Shown: one piece after another, positions 25,808 through 35,023 of the stretch | Layout: each line of letters opens with the position of its first letter | Position numbering within the stretch: the stretch's first letter is position 1 | Origin: Pleurocapsa sp. CCALA 161 | GTDB lineage: Bacteria; Cyanobacteriota; Cyanobacteriia; Cyanobacteriales; Xenococcaceae | DNA length: 40,134 bases | Direction of reading: 5' to 3' | NCBI RefSeq assembly: GCF_003003995.1 | Contig: NZ_PVWF01000046.1 | Span: forward strand, 1 to 40,134 | Program-made: the position numbers and the translations under genes | The notes under the pieces: generated by a model | What the model was told of the DNA's origin: nothing | Database searches by the model: none | The model's input: the letters and a program-made list of their open reading frames with translations, nothing else

Positions 25808-26431
25808 ATGAAAATTAGTAAATTTTTTAAAAAAGTTTTTAGCATCAATAAATTTGCTAAGTATAAAAAAAGTAAGATTTTTATTCATCCCGACTCAAAA
25901 GTTGGTAAATTTACTACAGTTGGTTTTGGTACTAGAATAACAGGACCGGCATTTATCGATAGTAAAAAAGAATCTCCCGTTTCAATTGGCAAGTATTGTG
26001 CGATCGCACACAATTTAAGAATTAGAACCAGAAATCACTATACTGGATACATTAATATGCAGCATAGATTTCAGCGTCGATATAACTTTCCCGAACTTGT
26101 TAGAACCAAAGGAGCGATAAATATAGGTAATGGTGTCTGGATAGGAGATAATGTAACTATCTTGCCTGGAGTAGAAATTGCTAACGGCGCAGTTATAGGT
26201 GCAGGTTCGATTGTAACAAAGAGTATACCACCATATTCAATTGCCGTTGGCAATCCTGCCAAAGTAATTAAAAAAAGATTTAGCGACCAGATCATAGAAC
26301 AACTTCAAGAGATAAACTGGTGGGATTGGTCAGAAGAAAAAATTAAAAACAACAGACGTTTTTTTGAAACTGATTTCAGTCAAATAAAGAAGGATGAAAT
26401 GTTTATGATAAATAAAGTGATAGTCGATTGA
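25808..26431 (+). CDS. Acyltransferase, CatB-related left-handed beta-helix type (2)
   Basis: A 207-residue hexapeptide-repeat O-acetyltransferase related to the CatB/XAT group. Visible repeat blocks are ISIGKYC-like ([12 protein letters not shown]), [20 protein letters not shown] and [21 protein letters not shown], then [15 protein letters not shown], with the characteristic tail [11 protein letters not shown] and NRRFF. The histidine in RTRNHYTGY sits where the catalytic His of this group is expected. It would add an acetyl group to a sugar. It is the last plus-strand gene of the polysaccharide run, and its stop codon lies inside one arm of an inverted repeat shared with the convergent surface protein gene. 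Confidence 0.88.
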   Translation: MKISKFFKKVFSINKFAKYKKSKIFIHPDSKVGKFTTVGFGTRITGPAFIDSKKESPVSIGKYCAIAHNLRIRTRNHYTGYINMQHRFQRRYNFPELVRTKGAINIGNGVWIGDNVTILPGVEIANGAVIGAGSIVTKSIPPYSIAVGNPAKVIKKRFSDQIIEQLQEINWWDWSEEKIKNNRRFFETDFSQIKKDEMFMINKVIVD

Positions 26432-26503
26432 GCTAATTATTTTATTTAAGCACAAACCTAACACAATCCATCCTTGATTATTTTATGTATTAATTATCTC
26501 AAT
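26427..26503. repeat. Inverted repeat between convergent genes, possible terminator
   Basis: attgagctaatta (26427-26439) pairs with taattatctcaat (26491-26503) with one mismatch, across a 51-base AT-rich spacer. The left arm contains the stop codon of the second acyltransferase and the right arm ends just beyond the stop of the convergent surface protein gene. It may help end transcription from both sides, but the large loop is not typical of an intrinsic terminator. Confidence 0.4.
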
Positions 26504-26505
26504 GA

Positions 26506-29500
26506 CTATTTGATACTAATATTATCAATTGCCAATATGTCACCTTTATTAGGATCGATTCCTTTAGAATTAGCCTGAAAAACAATAAATTCATAGCCAT
26601 TGCCAAAGTTTAAATCCCAGCTAAAATTCTTCCAATCAAAACTATCTCCACCTACAGTCTTTTGTAATAACTGTTTTCTTTTCATAGGAAGTGTTCCTAC
26701 TTGTTGAGGACCTTGAATATCCCAAGCTGAATTACGAAATTCCCCATTCACTCCCCATACAGTTACTGTTAGTTGATTAAGATTGTTATTCCCTTCTGTA
26801 TTTTTAATGTTCATGGTTAAAGTTTGATTGCCTCGGCGCATCCCCTCATCAAAAACACTTTGACCGATGCCTTTAACCATATTTTTAGATACTGTTGCTG
26901 CACCTCCATTACCAATTTGAGAATTACGAGTCCAATTGTCAGCTAAACTCCATCCTTGATTGGCTGCTGCACTACTAAAGTCTTTAGTATCATTAGAAGA
27001 ATTAAAATTACCGTCAACAATCAAATTCTCATATGCTTGAGATACTAGGTTAATAGTCTGAGTCAAAGTTTGAGTTGCACCTTGATTGTCCCACACTGTA
27101 AGAGTTATGTTTTTATCACCAGCACTATTAAAATAATGACCTACTTGGCGACCAAATTTATCAATTCTGCCGTCATTATCAAAATCCCAACCATAGCTAA
27201 CAATTCCTTTGCCATCTAAATTTTTTTCTGAAGAGTCAGTGTCAAAAGAATCGGATGCATCAAACTGTACTGCGAAACCTCCTAATGTTTTATGGGTAAA
27301 TTTAGCTGTGGGTGATGTATTGTTCTCTACTATATTAAATTTGCTGTTAACAATTTCAAAATAAGATGAATAACCCGTGGGTGTACCATCATTGAATTTT
27401 CTGGTATTGAAATTTTGGATGTTATGAGCAAAAGTAACATTTGTAATTGAAGAATTATTCCGACTTTGATCCTGATCAAAGGGTATTTGCAACCCATATT
27501 CAAATCCATCAATATAAAGATTAGCAAAGTTATTATTCATCGAACCTGAATTACCTACAATTCCTTTACCTTTAGGATTAAGGCGATTTCCTACAATCAA
27601 ACCGTTTTTTAAATCAACTTGAGAAGCATAAATAAAACTAACGCCTGCGGATCTATTATTCCAGACTTTAAAGTCTTTCACCTGAGAATGAAAATTATGG
27701 GCTGGTGGTTTTGAACTTGCTGTTGCCCCATCAATTTCTAGTTGATTATCAAGATTTTTAAGAGTTGCCCAAAAATTCATTCCCATTCTAGAGTTATAAC
27801 TTTCAAAACCCGACAGTTTACGGAGAGGCACTGCCGATACATCTATAACACTTTCATCGCCTGTCCCTTTAGCAAGAGATTGATACTGTGAAGGTAAATT
27901 TTTAACGGCAATAGTTTGTGCATCTCTGACTTGTTGTCCGCCGTCACCTCCGCCATAGTGAACAATTCCTGCTGATTCAGCACTAATAGCAATGTTATCA
28001 ACAATATCGATTTGCCCTGCCCCTTGAACCCAATAGCCTTCACCATTAAAGCCAAAATCAAATCGATTAACGCGTTTAGAACTAGGCTCAAGATCTGGTC
28101 GGTAACTATCATCGCCAGTAGTTTTAATGGTAATATTATTACGCCAAGTACCAATTTCGTTACCTGCTTCAGCAGCAATACCAGTACCTACTACATCAAA
28201 AACTACATTATATTCTATGTTTACATGACTATCATGATGAGCAATTCCCCAGCCAGGACTACCAACAACAGCGTTTCCTTTAGCTATAGCTGCTGAGCCA
28301 TTCCAATCGTCTGCGCCTGTACGATGAAAGTGTAGAGAATATCTGCCTCTAGGATTTGTACCCGATCCTTTAGTTCCGTCTACATTTTGACTAGGATCGT
28401 CAATAAGCTTATTTTTGTCTGTTCGCCCCAAATTATAGAAGCCAGCATTTTGCACTACCACATTGGGATTATGCATGAACATTACGTGACCGCGATGATT
28501 TACTGGAACACTATCACCGTTTTCAGTTTCAAAACTTACATTTCTGGTGGTGTTGGCAACGTAAAGATTGAGGCGATTTTTATATCCATCTGGACGCTTG
28601 TGGTCAAAGCGCAATAGCTGATTATCTCCAGCAGCAATATCGTTATTGGTAAAACTAATTTTATTTCCATCAATTGCAGTGATGGTCAGAACCTCATCTT
28701 GAAAACGAGAATTGTCTCTATCAGAACCTTTGTTGTTGTAGCTGGTGCCACCTAAAACAAGCTGGTCTCCAACTTGCCAGCCTTGTGGTGTATTTGTTCC
28801 TGTAGGGAGATTAAGAATTAATTCTCGCTCCCCTGCTAAAACATCTTTTTTAAGTGCCACAAAATCAAGTTTATCAGCACCATAAATTTGAACTTTACCT
28901 TGAGAGATCAAACCCCGACTAAGTTGTTCAGTATCCCATTGAGTATCAATTGCTTTGTCGCTAGTAAAAATAATTTGGGCTGTTTTATTAGCTTGAATAG
29001 GATTATTTAAATTACCAATAAATAATTTACCTTCAGAAGCAACAAATAAAGTGTCTACCAACATTTTGGTATTACTTTTGCTTGAAAAGTTAAGAGTCCC
29101 ATCAACTCTCAAGGTATATAAACGGTTATTACTTTCTTGAGTGTAATTGACTCGAATACCTTCTGGAATCAATACTTGCGCTCCATCAGTAGGTAACTTG
29201 CCATTTTGCCAGGTATTAGGATCGAACCAACTACCATTGGTAATTGCAACATGAGTAGCATCTGCTTCATCTATTAGGGCATCATCACTATGTAAAATAC
29301 CTTCAAAAACCTCAGTAACTTCTGGCGGAAATACCCTAGCCGATTCTATTTTTCCTGTTTGTATTTCTAAATCCCAATTACCACCTAAAGCACTGTTGCC
29401 TGTCAAGTCCTTTGAAGCCGCAATGTCAGCACCTGTAATATCGCTTAATTCTTGAATTAAATCTTTACCATCTTGATCGATAGCAACATTGCAACCATAA

Positions 29501-29838
29501 AAAAGAATATCGCCTTTCTCGCTTAAGGCATTACCCCAATTTTTGATTTGCTCGTCATAAAAATCTAAAGTATCAAGATTTAATTGTGAATTACCAAATT
29601 GAACGCTACCAGCTTGTCCATGAGAAACAATCTGGATACTTTCAAGATTGTGGTATTGAGCTAATTGTTTGCTAATTTGTTCGATTCCATTTTGTAAAGA
29701 ATCTAGGATAACTATTTCACTACTAGGAGTAGCAAGATCGATTAAACTTTGATAATTTTCTATTGCTGAATCGATAAATAGTAAATCATCTTTAAGTTGA
29801 AGGTTGTTAAAGTTTAAATGAATTAAAGAGTCAAACAT
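26506..29838 (-). CDS. Large surface/secreted protein: DUF4347, G8, beta-helix and PKD domains
   Basis: A 1110-residue protein from the ATG at 29836-29838; a TTG two codons upstream is also open. A DUF4347 domain (about 20-165) has the hallmarks IVSHGQAGSVQFGNS, ILFYGCNVA and GADIAASKDLTG. Residues about 205-330 are a G8 domain (WFDPNTWQNGKLPTDGAQVL), followed by a long parallel beta-helix region (about 430-830) and a PKD domain (about 870-965, SYGWDFDNDGRID). A C-terminal carbohydrate-binding-like beta-sandwich ends it (NLIVDGNFNSS onwards). No classical signal peptide is visible, as is usual for DUF4347 proteins, which are thought to be exported by type I or other routes. No RTX nonapeptides are seen. 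It probably binds or modifies extracellular glycans (inference). Confidence 0.85.
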   Translation of the reverse strand: MFDSLIHLNFNNLQLKDDLLFIDSAIENYQSLIDLATPSSEIVILDSLQNGIEQISKQLAQYHNLESIQIVSHGQAGSVQFGNSQLNLDTLDFYDEQIKNWGNALSEKGDILFYGCNVAIDQDGKDLIQELSDITGADIAASKDLTGNSALGGNWDLEIQTGKIESARVFPPEVTEVFEGILHSDDALIDEADATHVAITNGSWFDPNTWQNGKLPTDGAQVLIPEGIRVNYTQESNNRLYTLRVDGTLNFSSKSNTKMLVDTLFVASEGKLFIGNLNNPIQANKTAQIIFTSDKAIDTQWDTEQLSRGLISQGKVQIYGADKLDFVALKKDVLAGERELILNLPTGTNTPQGWQVGDQLVLGGTSYNNKGSDRDNSRFQDEVLTITAIDGNKISFTNNDIAAGDNQLLRFDHKRPDGYKNRLNLYVANTTRNVSFETENGDSVPVNHRGHVMFMHNPNVVVQNAGFYNLGRTDKNKLIDDPSQNVDGTKGSGTNPRGRYSLHFHRTGADDWNGSAAIAKGNAVVGSPGWGIAHHDSHVNIEYNVVFDVVGTGIAAEAGNEIGTWRNNITIKTTGDDSYRPDLEPSSKRVNRFDFGFNGEGYWVQGAGQIDIVDNIAISAESAGIVHYGGGDGGQQVRDAQTIAVKNLPSQYQSLAKGTGDESVIDVSAVPLRKLSGFESYNSRMGMNFWATLKNLDNQLEIDGATASSKPPAHNFHSQVKDFKVWNNRSAGVSFIYASQVDLKNGLIVGNRLNPKGKGIVGNSGSMNNNFANLYIDGFEYGLQIPFDQDQSRNNSSITNVTFAHNIQNFNTRKFNDGTPTGYSSYFEIVNSKFNIVENNTSPTAKFTHKTLGGFAVQFDASDSFDTDSSEKNLDGKGIVSYGWDFDNDGRIDKFGRQVGHYFNSAGDKNITLTVWDNQGATQTLTQTINLVSQAYENLIVDGNFNSSNDTKDFSSAAANQGWSLADNWTRNSQIGNGGAATVSKNMVKGIGQSVFDEGMRRGNQTLTMNIKNTEGNNNLNQLTVTVWGVNGEFRNSAWDIQGPQQVGTLPMKRKQLLQKTVGGDSFDWKNFSWDLNFGNGYEFIVFQANSKGIDPNKGDILAIDNISIK

Positions 29839-30270
29839 AATCAATCAATACTTAATATTTCTGGTTTTTGATAAGTAAATTTATTTCGCTTGAAAATAAG
29901 TTTTTGAAAACTTTGTATATTTTTTAAATATTAAATATTATTTTGTAATTTGACTTCCGCAAAAATACTACATTTATCTCTTTCGAACGAAGAAACAAAT
30001 TTTTTAGTCAAAAATATGAAATATTTGTTTGTCTAGAGATATTTCTCGGACTGTACAAGGGAATTTATAAATTTTCGATAAAGTTTAAATTAATAAATTC
30101 GACATCCAAAAGTTCGGATTTGTGGTAAACTTTGTTACTGTAATATTTGCGATCAATGGTGTCGGATAAAATAAGATTTGTGAAACTCGATAAAATTACC
30201 TATTTATATAACTTACATAGATCAAAAAGATATTTAAAGTTATTAAAATCAATTTTCTCAAGCAGATAAA
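29839..30270. other. Divergent promoter region of 432 bases
   Basis: This gap separates the minus-strand surface protein from the plus-strand glycosyltransferase and so should hold promoters for both. It is very AT-rich. A TTGACT at about 29949 on the plus strand has no good -10 partner. No gene, hairpin or clear operator was recognised. Confidence 0.4.
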
Positions 30271-31410
30271 ATGATGAAAATCATACAAATAGGTTTAGAA
30301 TGGTTTCCCGAAGGTGGCGGAGGACTTGATCGCTATTATTATGATTGCTGCCAATGCCTACCCCAAGCTGATATTAAAGTTACAGGCTTGTTAGCTGGCT
30401 CAGAGAAAGTAATCCAAGACAGCAATCGACTAGTTACAGCTTTCGCTTCCCCCAAAGATTCTCTGATTCAACGCTGGCTAAAAATGAGTCGGGTTTTCCA
30501 TCAAACCCTGTCAGCAAATCAATACGACCTCGTCGTATCTCACTTTGCACTCTATACCTTCCCAATTCTCAATCAACTTCACAATATTCCCCTTGTTACT
30601 CATTTTCATGGACCTTGGGCATTAGAAAGCGATGTCGAAACTCCAAAACCAGTCGCAATCTGGGTCAAAAAACAAATTGAAAAAGCCGTTTATCGTCGTT
30701 CATCCCAATTTATCGTCCTCTCCCAAACCTTCCGCGATATCCTACATCAAGAATATCAAGTCCCTTTAGCCAAAATCCAGATTATTCCTGGGGGAGTAGA
30801 TGTAGATCGCTTTAACATCAATCTTTCTCCCGTCGAAGCCCGTAGCCAACTCGATTGGCATCCAGATCGACCAATTATTTTCTGTATCCGTCGCTTGGCA
30901 AAACGCATGGGATTAGAGAACCTAATTACTGCCATGGCACAAATACGCGATCGCTATCCTGATATTCTCCTCTATATCGCTGGTAAAGGTGCATTAGCTG
31001 ATAGCCTACAAACTCAAATAATCGAACTAGACTTAACAAATAATGTCAAACTACTAGGATATATCCCTGACGAACAACTACCCTTATGCTATCGTGCTGC
31101 TAACTTCTCTGTTGTTCCCACTGTTGTGTTGGAAGGTTTTGGGTTGATAGTAGTGGAATCCTTAGCGGCTGGAACTCCAGTACTTGGAACTCCTATTGGT
31201 GGTATTCCTGAAATTTTACGACCATTTTCGGCAGATTTAGTCTTTGAAGGTTATCAACCAGAACAACTAGCACGAGGAATTATGGAAGCCTTATCAGGCG
31301 ATCGCATTTTACCTGATAGCCAAGCTTGCTTAGACTATGTTCAAGCTAATTATAATTGGCACGAAATTGCCCAACAAATTAAACTCGTTTATCAAAGCGC
31401 ATTAAATTAA
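30271..31410 (+). CDS. Glycosyltransferase family 4
   Basis: A 379-residue GT-B enzyme. The N-terminal loop WFPEGGGGLDRYYYDCCQ and VTHFHGPWALESD are typical of family 4 enzymes acting in cyanobacterial polysaccharide synthesis. The C-terminal domain has AGKGALADSLQ and the E-x7-E motif EGFGLIVVE followed by GTPVLGTPIGGIPE. Two ATG codons stand in tandem at 30271 and 30274. The gene uses noticeably more C and G in third positions than the sulfotransferase genes nearby, which suggests a different history. It is separated from the main cluster by the surface protein gene and ends overlapping by four bases the convergent oxygenase gene. Confidence 0.9.
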   Translation: MMKIIQIGLEWFPEGGGGLDRYYYDCCQCLPQADIKVTGLLAGSEKVIQDSNRLVTAFASPKDSLIQRWLKMSRVFHQTLSANQYDLVVSHFALYTFPILNQLHNIPLVTHFHGPWALESDVETPKPVAIWVKKQIEKAVYRRSSQFIVLSQTFRDILHQEYQVPLAKIQIIPGGVDVDRFNINLSPVEARSQLDWHPDRPIIFCIRRLAKRMGLENLITAMAQIRDRYPDILLYIAGKGALADSLQTQIIELDLTNNVKLLGYIPDEQLPLCYRAANFSVVPTVVLEGFGLIVVESLAAGTPVLGTPIGGIPEILRPFSADLVFEGYQPEQLARGIMEALSGDRILPDSQACLDYVQANYNWHEIAQQIKLVYQSALN

Positions 31411-32351
31411 AGATTATTTTCAAATTTATTGAGAGCTTGTTTTAGTTTTCGATTCCAAAAAACATATTCTTTTTGTTGAGCAGAAAGACAAGAAGCAAAT
31501 CTTAACAAATCCTGAAGTGGCAAACTAGATTTACAATAATAAGGGCGCAAGGGAAAAGCTGAAGTGTAATCAAAAAAAATCGACAAACGGTCGGATGTTT
31601 GAGGAATTAAACCTCGATGAAAAATGTTAGCTGTATCGACAAAAATTACCGTACCAGTTTGACCCTTACAAGAAATCCATTCAGAGCTAGATACAAAACG
31701 TTCTACTTTTTTGCTTGGTAAATATTCATGGTTATATTTAAGTTTACGGATTAGAGCTGAGGTAAAACGTTTAGGAATATATTGAAAAGCTCCGCTATTT
31801 TGATCGACATCCTTCAAATAAATAATAATTTTTACTATCCTGCGATCTTCTTTATCCAGATGCCAAAGTCTCGTTTTGTAGGCGATATTATTAGCAATAT
31901 CTCTACGTACATAAGCACCATGATAGGCTACTGGCAACTTTAAATATTTACTGATAGTAGCAATTAATTTTTGCTCTAACCCCCAAGTAAAAATTTCAGG
32001 ATACTCAATTACTTTTTGAGATTCTGCAATTAATAGATATTGCTTGGGATTCACTAGTTTTTTTGCTTGTAGGGATGGTAGAACGTTGAAACACGATTGC
32101 ATTAATCGCTTTGAACTATCTATGTCCAAGCGATCAATGTGCGTAACACAAATTCCTTGATTTTCGAGTTGGAAATCAAGATCTTGGTAATGCGAAAAAA
32201 CCTCGCTTAAACTAATTTTATAATTTAAAATCTGATTTTCGTAAAAGCGTTCTTGAGAATAATTGAAAAGCTGAAGCTGAAAAATTTCCTTGATGAATCT
32301 ATTTTTAGTTTTTCTAATTAAAGTGCGAAGGTGATCGTTAAAAAAGTGCAT
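31407..32351 (-). CDS. PhyH-type Fe(II)/2-oxoglutarate dioxygenase
   Basis: A 314-residue protein of the phytanoyl-CoA dioxygenase superfamily. The iron-binding triad is visible as the HxD in RLWHLDKEDRR and the distal His in NIFHRGLIPQ, and the 2-oxoglutarate-binding Arg is in TSDRLSIFFDY. Residues 1-90 are less conserved. PhyH-like enzymes hydroxylate small molecules, lipids or sugars. The substrate here is unknown. Its stop codon overlaps that of the convergent glycosyltransferase by four bases. On its upstream side lies only insertion-sequence debris. It may belong to a glycan-modification set with the surrounding genes, but no direct evidence shows this. Confidence 0.78.
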   Translation of the reverse strand: MHFFNDHLRTLIRKTKNRFIKEIFQLQLFNYSQERFYENQILNYKISLSEVFSHYQDLDFQLENQGICVTHIDRLDIDSSKRLMQSCFNVLPSLQAKKLVNPKQYLLIAESQKVIEYPEIFTWGLEQKLIATISKYLKLPVAYHGAYVRRDIANNIAYKTRLWHLDKEDRRIVKIIIYLKDVDQNSGAFQYIPKRFTSALIRKLKYNHEYLPSKKVERFVSSSEWISCKGQTGTVIFVDTANIFHRGLIPQTSDRLSIFFDYTSAFPLRPYYCKSSLPLQDLLRFASCLSAQQKEYVFWNRKLKQALNKFENNL

Positions 32352-32672
32352 TTTCAGCAGTACATACCATTATATGCTGTTTGTAATCTATTGGATTATA
32401 ACTTACCTCAGATTACTATTTATTTTAAGCGGTTAAGTAGCACTACAAAAAAAAGATTGATGACTTTAGAATTAGCTTTCGTTTTCTCTATATTTTCAGA
32501 ACTGAATAATTTTAATTAACCAGCTAGGGGTCAGAGAGAGAATCGGCGTTGCTGAATTGAAGTATGAAGGATAAAATTTTTCATCAAATCAGGATACCTT
32601 AAAAAACTAATAAGTAGCTCCACCTAGAAAAACGTAAAATAGAAACTGAAAAATTAAAATTCATCATTACGA

Positions 32673-32800
32673 ATGCCAGCAGCATTGAAAATAACTTTAA
32701 CGACTGAGGAAAATAAGACTTGACAAGAGTTAGAAGTCTGTCAAACAGGGGTGCGCTCAAAAACAGTTGGTGTCGCCCAACAGGCGATCGCTAATTAACG
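32673..32800 (+). pseudogene. Remnant of an IS630-like transposase N-terminus
   Basis: Reading from the ATG at 32673 gives MPAALKITLTTEENKT, a stop, then QELEVCQTGVRSKTVGVAQQ in the same frame and another stop. This resembles the start of IS630-type transposases (MPAxLKITLTxEE...LxELRVxQT), recalled rather than aligned. In-frame stops and loss of everything after about 40 codons show that it is dead. It is different from the IS630-type element at 33831-35040. Confidence 0.45.
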
Positions 32801-32864
32801 TTCTCGCTTTTGAGGAAATAGAAATTTCAAGCCGAAATCAACAGAATTAAAGAAGCCAAAAAAA

Positions 32865-32902
32865 GGCAGTGTTTAAAGAGATGAATCAATTAAGACACTG
32901 CC
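32865..32902 (+). promoter_or_regulatory. Hairpin abutting the start codon of the ISKra4-like transposase
   Basis: ggcagtgtttaa (32865-32876) pairs with ttaagacactgcc (32890-32902) with a one-base bulge. The right arm ends exactly at the ATG of the transposase at 32903. Such a hairpin could hide the ribosome binding region and keep transposase synthesis low when transcription comes from outside. It could also be part of the element's left end. Confidence 0.5.
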
Positions 32903-33823
32903 ATGAATCAAAATTATAATGATCTTATTGAACAAATCAGTGATCTTCTATTTAAGAAGATAGTAGAGGAAGAGCCAAATCTAGCTGAAAAAGTAAATCA
33001 AGTTGACACAGACTTATTATCATTGTTACGAGCCATTGGCTTGAGGGTGATGTCAATGTTATTAAGTTTGTTAGTTAATCAAGTCACAAGCCAAGTGAAA
33101 CAAACTGGTTGGGTTATCCATAGAAGACCAAAAATTAAATATACAGTAATTTTTGGGCAGTTGAAAATAGAGTCTCCCTATTTATGGAATAAAAAAAATC
33201 AACAAGGAATTCGTCCTGTTACTGAAAAATTAGGAATCGCTCACGGAGATTACTCTATAGGAGTGAAACGAGTCTTAACATTTGGAGCCGAAGAATCCTT
33301 TGAAGGAGCAGCCATGAGGTTTCAAGAACATTACGGCTTTTGGGTTGAAAGAAATGCAGTTAGAAGAGAAGTCGAAGCGGTCGCTAATTTAGGACAGCAA
33401 TATATTGAGCATCGCTTAAATAGTCTTAAACAGCAAGTCGACGACCACAAAAATCAAACCCTGGGTTTACCCAGACTAGTAGTTGAATTGGATGGTTGTC
33501 AGATTCGCACAGGAGTCTATTTTGCTGCTCAAAAAGCAGAATTAACCCCGAAACGTCAACTCATCCCAAAAAAGCGAACAATCAATTGGCGTGAAGTCAG
33601 AGTTGGATTTGCACGTCCAGTTGATGATCAGAAAAAAGGATTACCAATAGGCTCTGGAGAAGTTGAAAGTGCCCATCGTTATATTCCTCAAAAGCGATTA
33701 AAAATTCCAGGAGCGACATGGCATCCTAATACAATTAATCCCATGTTAGCTTTACGAGTTATCCGAGCCAATGAATGGTGGTCAGACTTTTGGACTCATC
33801 TCATCGAGAAAAAGCTGGCTTGA
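32903..33823 (+). pseudogene. ISKra4-family transposase with internal in-frame deletion
   Basis: A 306-residue frame. The N-terminal part (about 1-240) matches ISKra4-type transposases: VIHRRPKIKYTVIFGQLKIE, YGFWVERNAVRREVEAV and the first catalytic-type region VVELDGCQIRTG. It then jumps from REVRVGFARPVDDQKK straight to GLPIGSGEVESAHRYIPQKR, a motif that belongs near the C-terminus. Well over 100 residues, including the second part of the DDE core, are missing without a frameshift (about 33645). The protein would be inactive. The usual right end of the element is not visible before the IS630-type element begins 7 bases after the stop. Confidence 0.8.
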
Positions 33824-33888
33824 TTTTATACCAATTCCTAAAAGTCACTGGAGACTTAATATAGATATAAAATAATCTAAAAAAGCTA

Positions 33889-35023
33889 ATGTCAGGAGTA
33901 CCTAAAATTGAGATTGTTGAATCAGCAGAGACATTAAAATCTCTTATGAAACAGCAAAAAGCTGCGTTGAATCATGCCAAGGTGCAGAGTTTATATCTGC
34001 TGAAAATAAATGTTGCAGAAACCGTAAGACCCGATCGCAGTCATTATGGGGCGCTCTGAATCAACTATTCATTATTGGCTTCAGTTATATAAAACTGGAG
34101 GAATGTCAAAACTTTTAGAAGAACCACCTCAAACAGGAAGACCTAAAAAAATAGAAGTAGAAACGAGAGCTTCTCTTCAACAAGAATTATCTGACCCAGA
34201 AGGATTTAATAGTTATCAAGAAATAAAACTATGGCTTGCCCTCTGCCAAAATATTGAAATAAGTTATTCAACAGTGCATAGAATTGTTAGATATGAATTA
34301 AACGGAAAATTAAAAGTACCTCGTCCGACTCATGAGAAACAACAACCAGGAATAATAGCGGCTTTTAAAAATCACTTCCCCGATAGAATAAAGGGATTAA
34401 TCAATGATATTAGAGGTAAATGGGGAGATAAGTTGGCTATCTCCTATTGGGTTCAAGACGAAACTAGATTGGGTCATCGAACAGAATCTGGTCATAAAAT
34501 AACTAGAGCAGGAGTGAAACCAAAGCAAGTTTGGCAGTGGTATTACAGTTATTACTATATATATGGATTAGTTGAACCATTACAAGGTAGAAGCTTTTTC
34601 TATGAGTTTTCACATTTCAATTCCGACTGTTTGGGATTATTTTTAGAACAATTTTCCCAAGAATATAGTAATGAGATTCACATCATTCAACTAGATAATG
34701 CGCCAATTCATATATGCGTAGCGGTTATCCGAAGGTGTATCCTTTAGGACACCTTCGGATATACCCTTTAGGGATCCTTTAGGACTGCCCACAAATTAAT
34801 AGTTCCTGAAAATGTAATTCTCTTATTTCAGCCTCCCTATTGTCCTGAACTTAATCCCATTGAACGAGTCTGGCAATATATCAAACAGAAGTTAAAAAAC
34901 TTATTTTTTACTAGCCTTGATGATGTTAAATATAAGGTTGCAAAAATTCTTAATTCTTTATCTGAAGATATCGTTCATTCTTTGACTGGCTGGGACTATA
35001 TTTTAGATGCCTTATCTCTCTAG
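33889..35023 (+). pseudogene. IS630-family transposase, frameshifted and interrupted
   Basis: The first frame starts at the ATG at 33889 (MSGVPKIEIVESAETLKSLM) and runs to a stop at 34057-34059. An extra C in the run at about 34027-34029 shifts it: one base less would join LKINVAETV to AVIMGRSESTIHYWLQLYK, which continues from 34046. The second part has a helix-turn-helix, then the DDE core with WVQDETRLGHRTESG (first Asp) and IIQLDNAPIH (second Asp). A palindromic insertion then breaks the frame at about 34713. Beyond it the frame resumes as AHKLIVPENVILLFQPPYCP and ELNPIERVWQYIKQKLKN with the final Glu, ending at the TAG at 35021-35023. All catalytic residues are present but divided among three segments. 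Confidence 0.82.
34713..34783. repeat. Palindromic repeat inserted in the IS630 transposase
   Basis: About 70 bases break the transposase frame between NAPIH and AHKLIV. They contain a perfect 12-bp inverted repeat, atccgaaggtgt / acaccttcggat, with a 10-base loop (34726-34759 or close), preceded by gcgtagcg and followed by ccctttaggg and a second cctttagga. Words such as gcgtagcg, tccgaagg and cctttagg recur in the small dispersed repeats of many cyanobacterial genomes. The insertion looks like a mobile or MITE-like repeat that landed after the IS had inserted. Confidence 0.65.

Larger units (their letters stand above)
32352..32902. other. Gap of 551 bases with insertion-sequence debris
   Basis: The first part (32352-32520) is AT-rich, with a shadow frame only. 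Around 32540-32565 the string ggcgttgctgaatt resembles the ends of IS5-like elements, without a partner. The IS630-like remnant at 32673 and the hairpin at 32865 are listed separately. No intact gene is present. Confidence 0.5.

Noticed and set aside
28012-28617. Plus-strand open frames within the surface protein gene
   Set aside because: Shadows of the strongly supported minus-strand DUF4347/G8 gene.
32540-32565. IS5-like end (ggcgttgctgaatt)
   Set aside because: Resemblance is from memory, there is no partner end and no transposase of that type nearby; too weak to list as an element.
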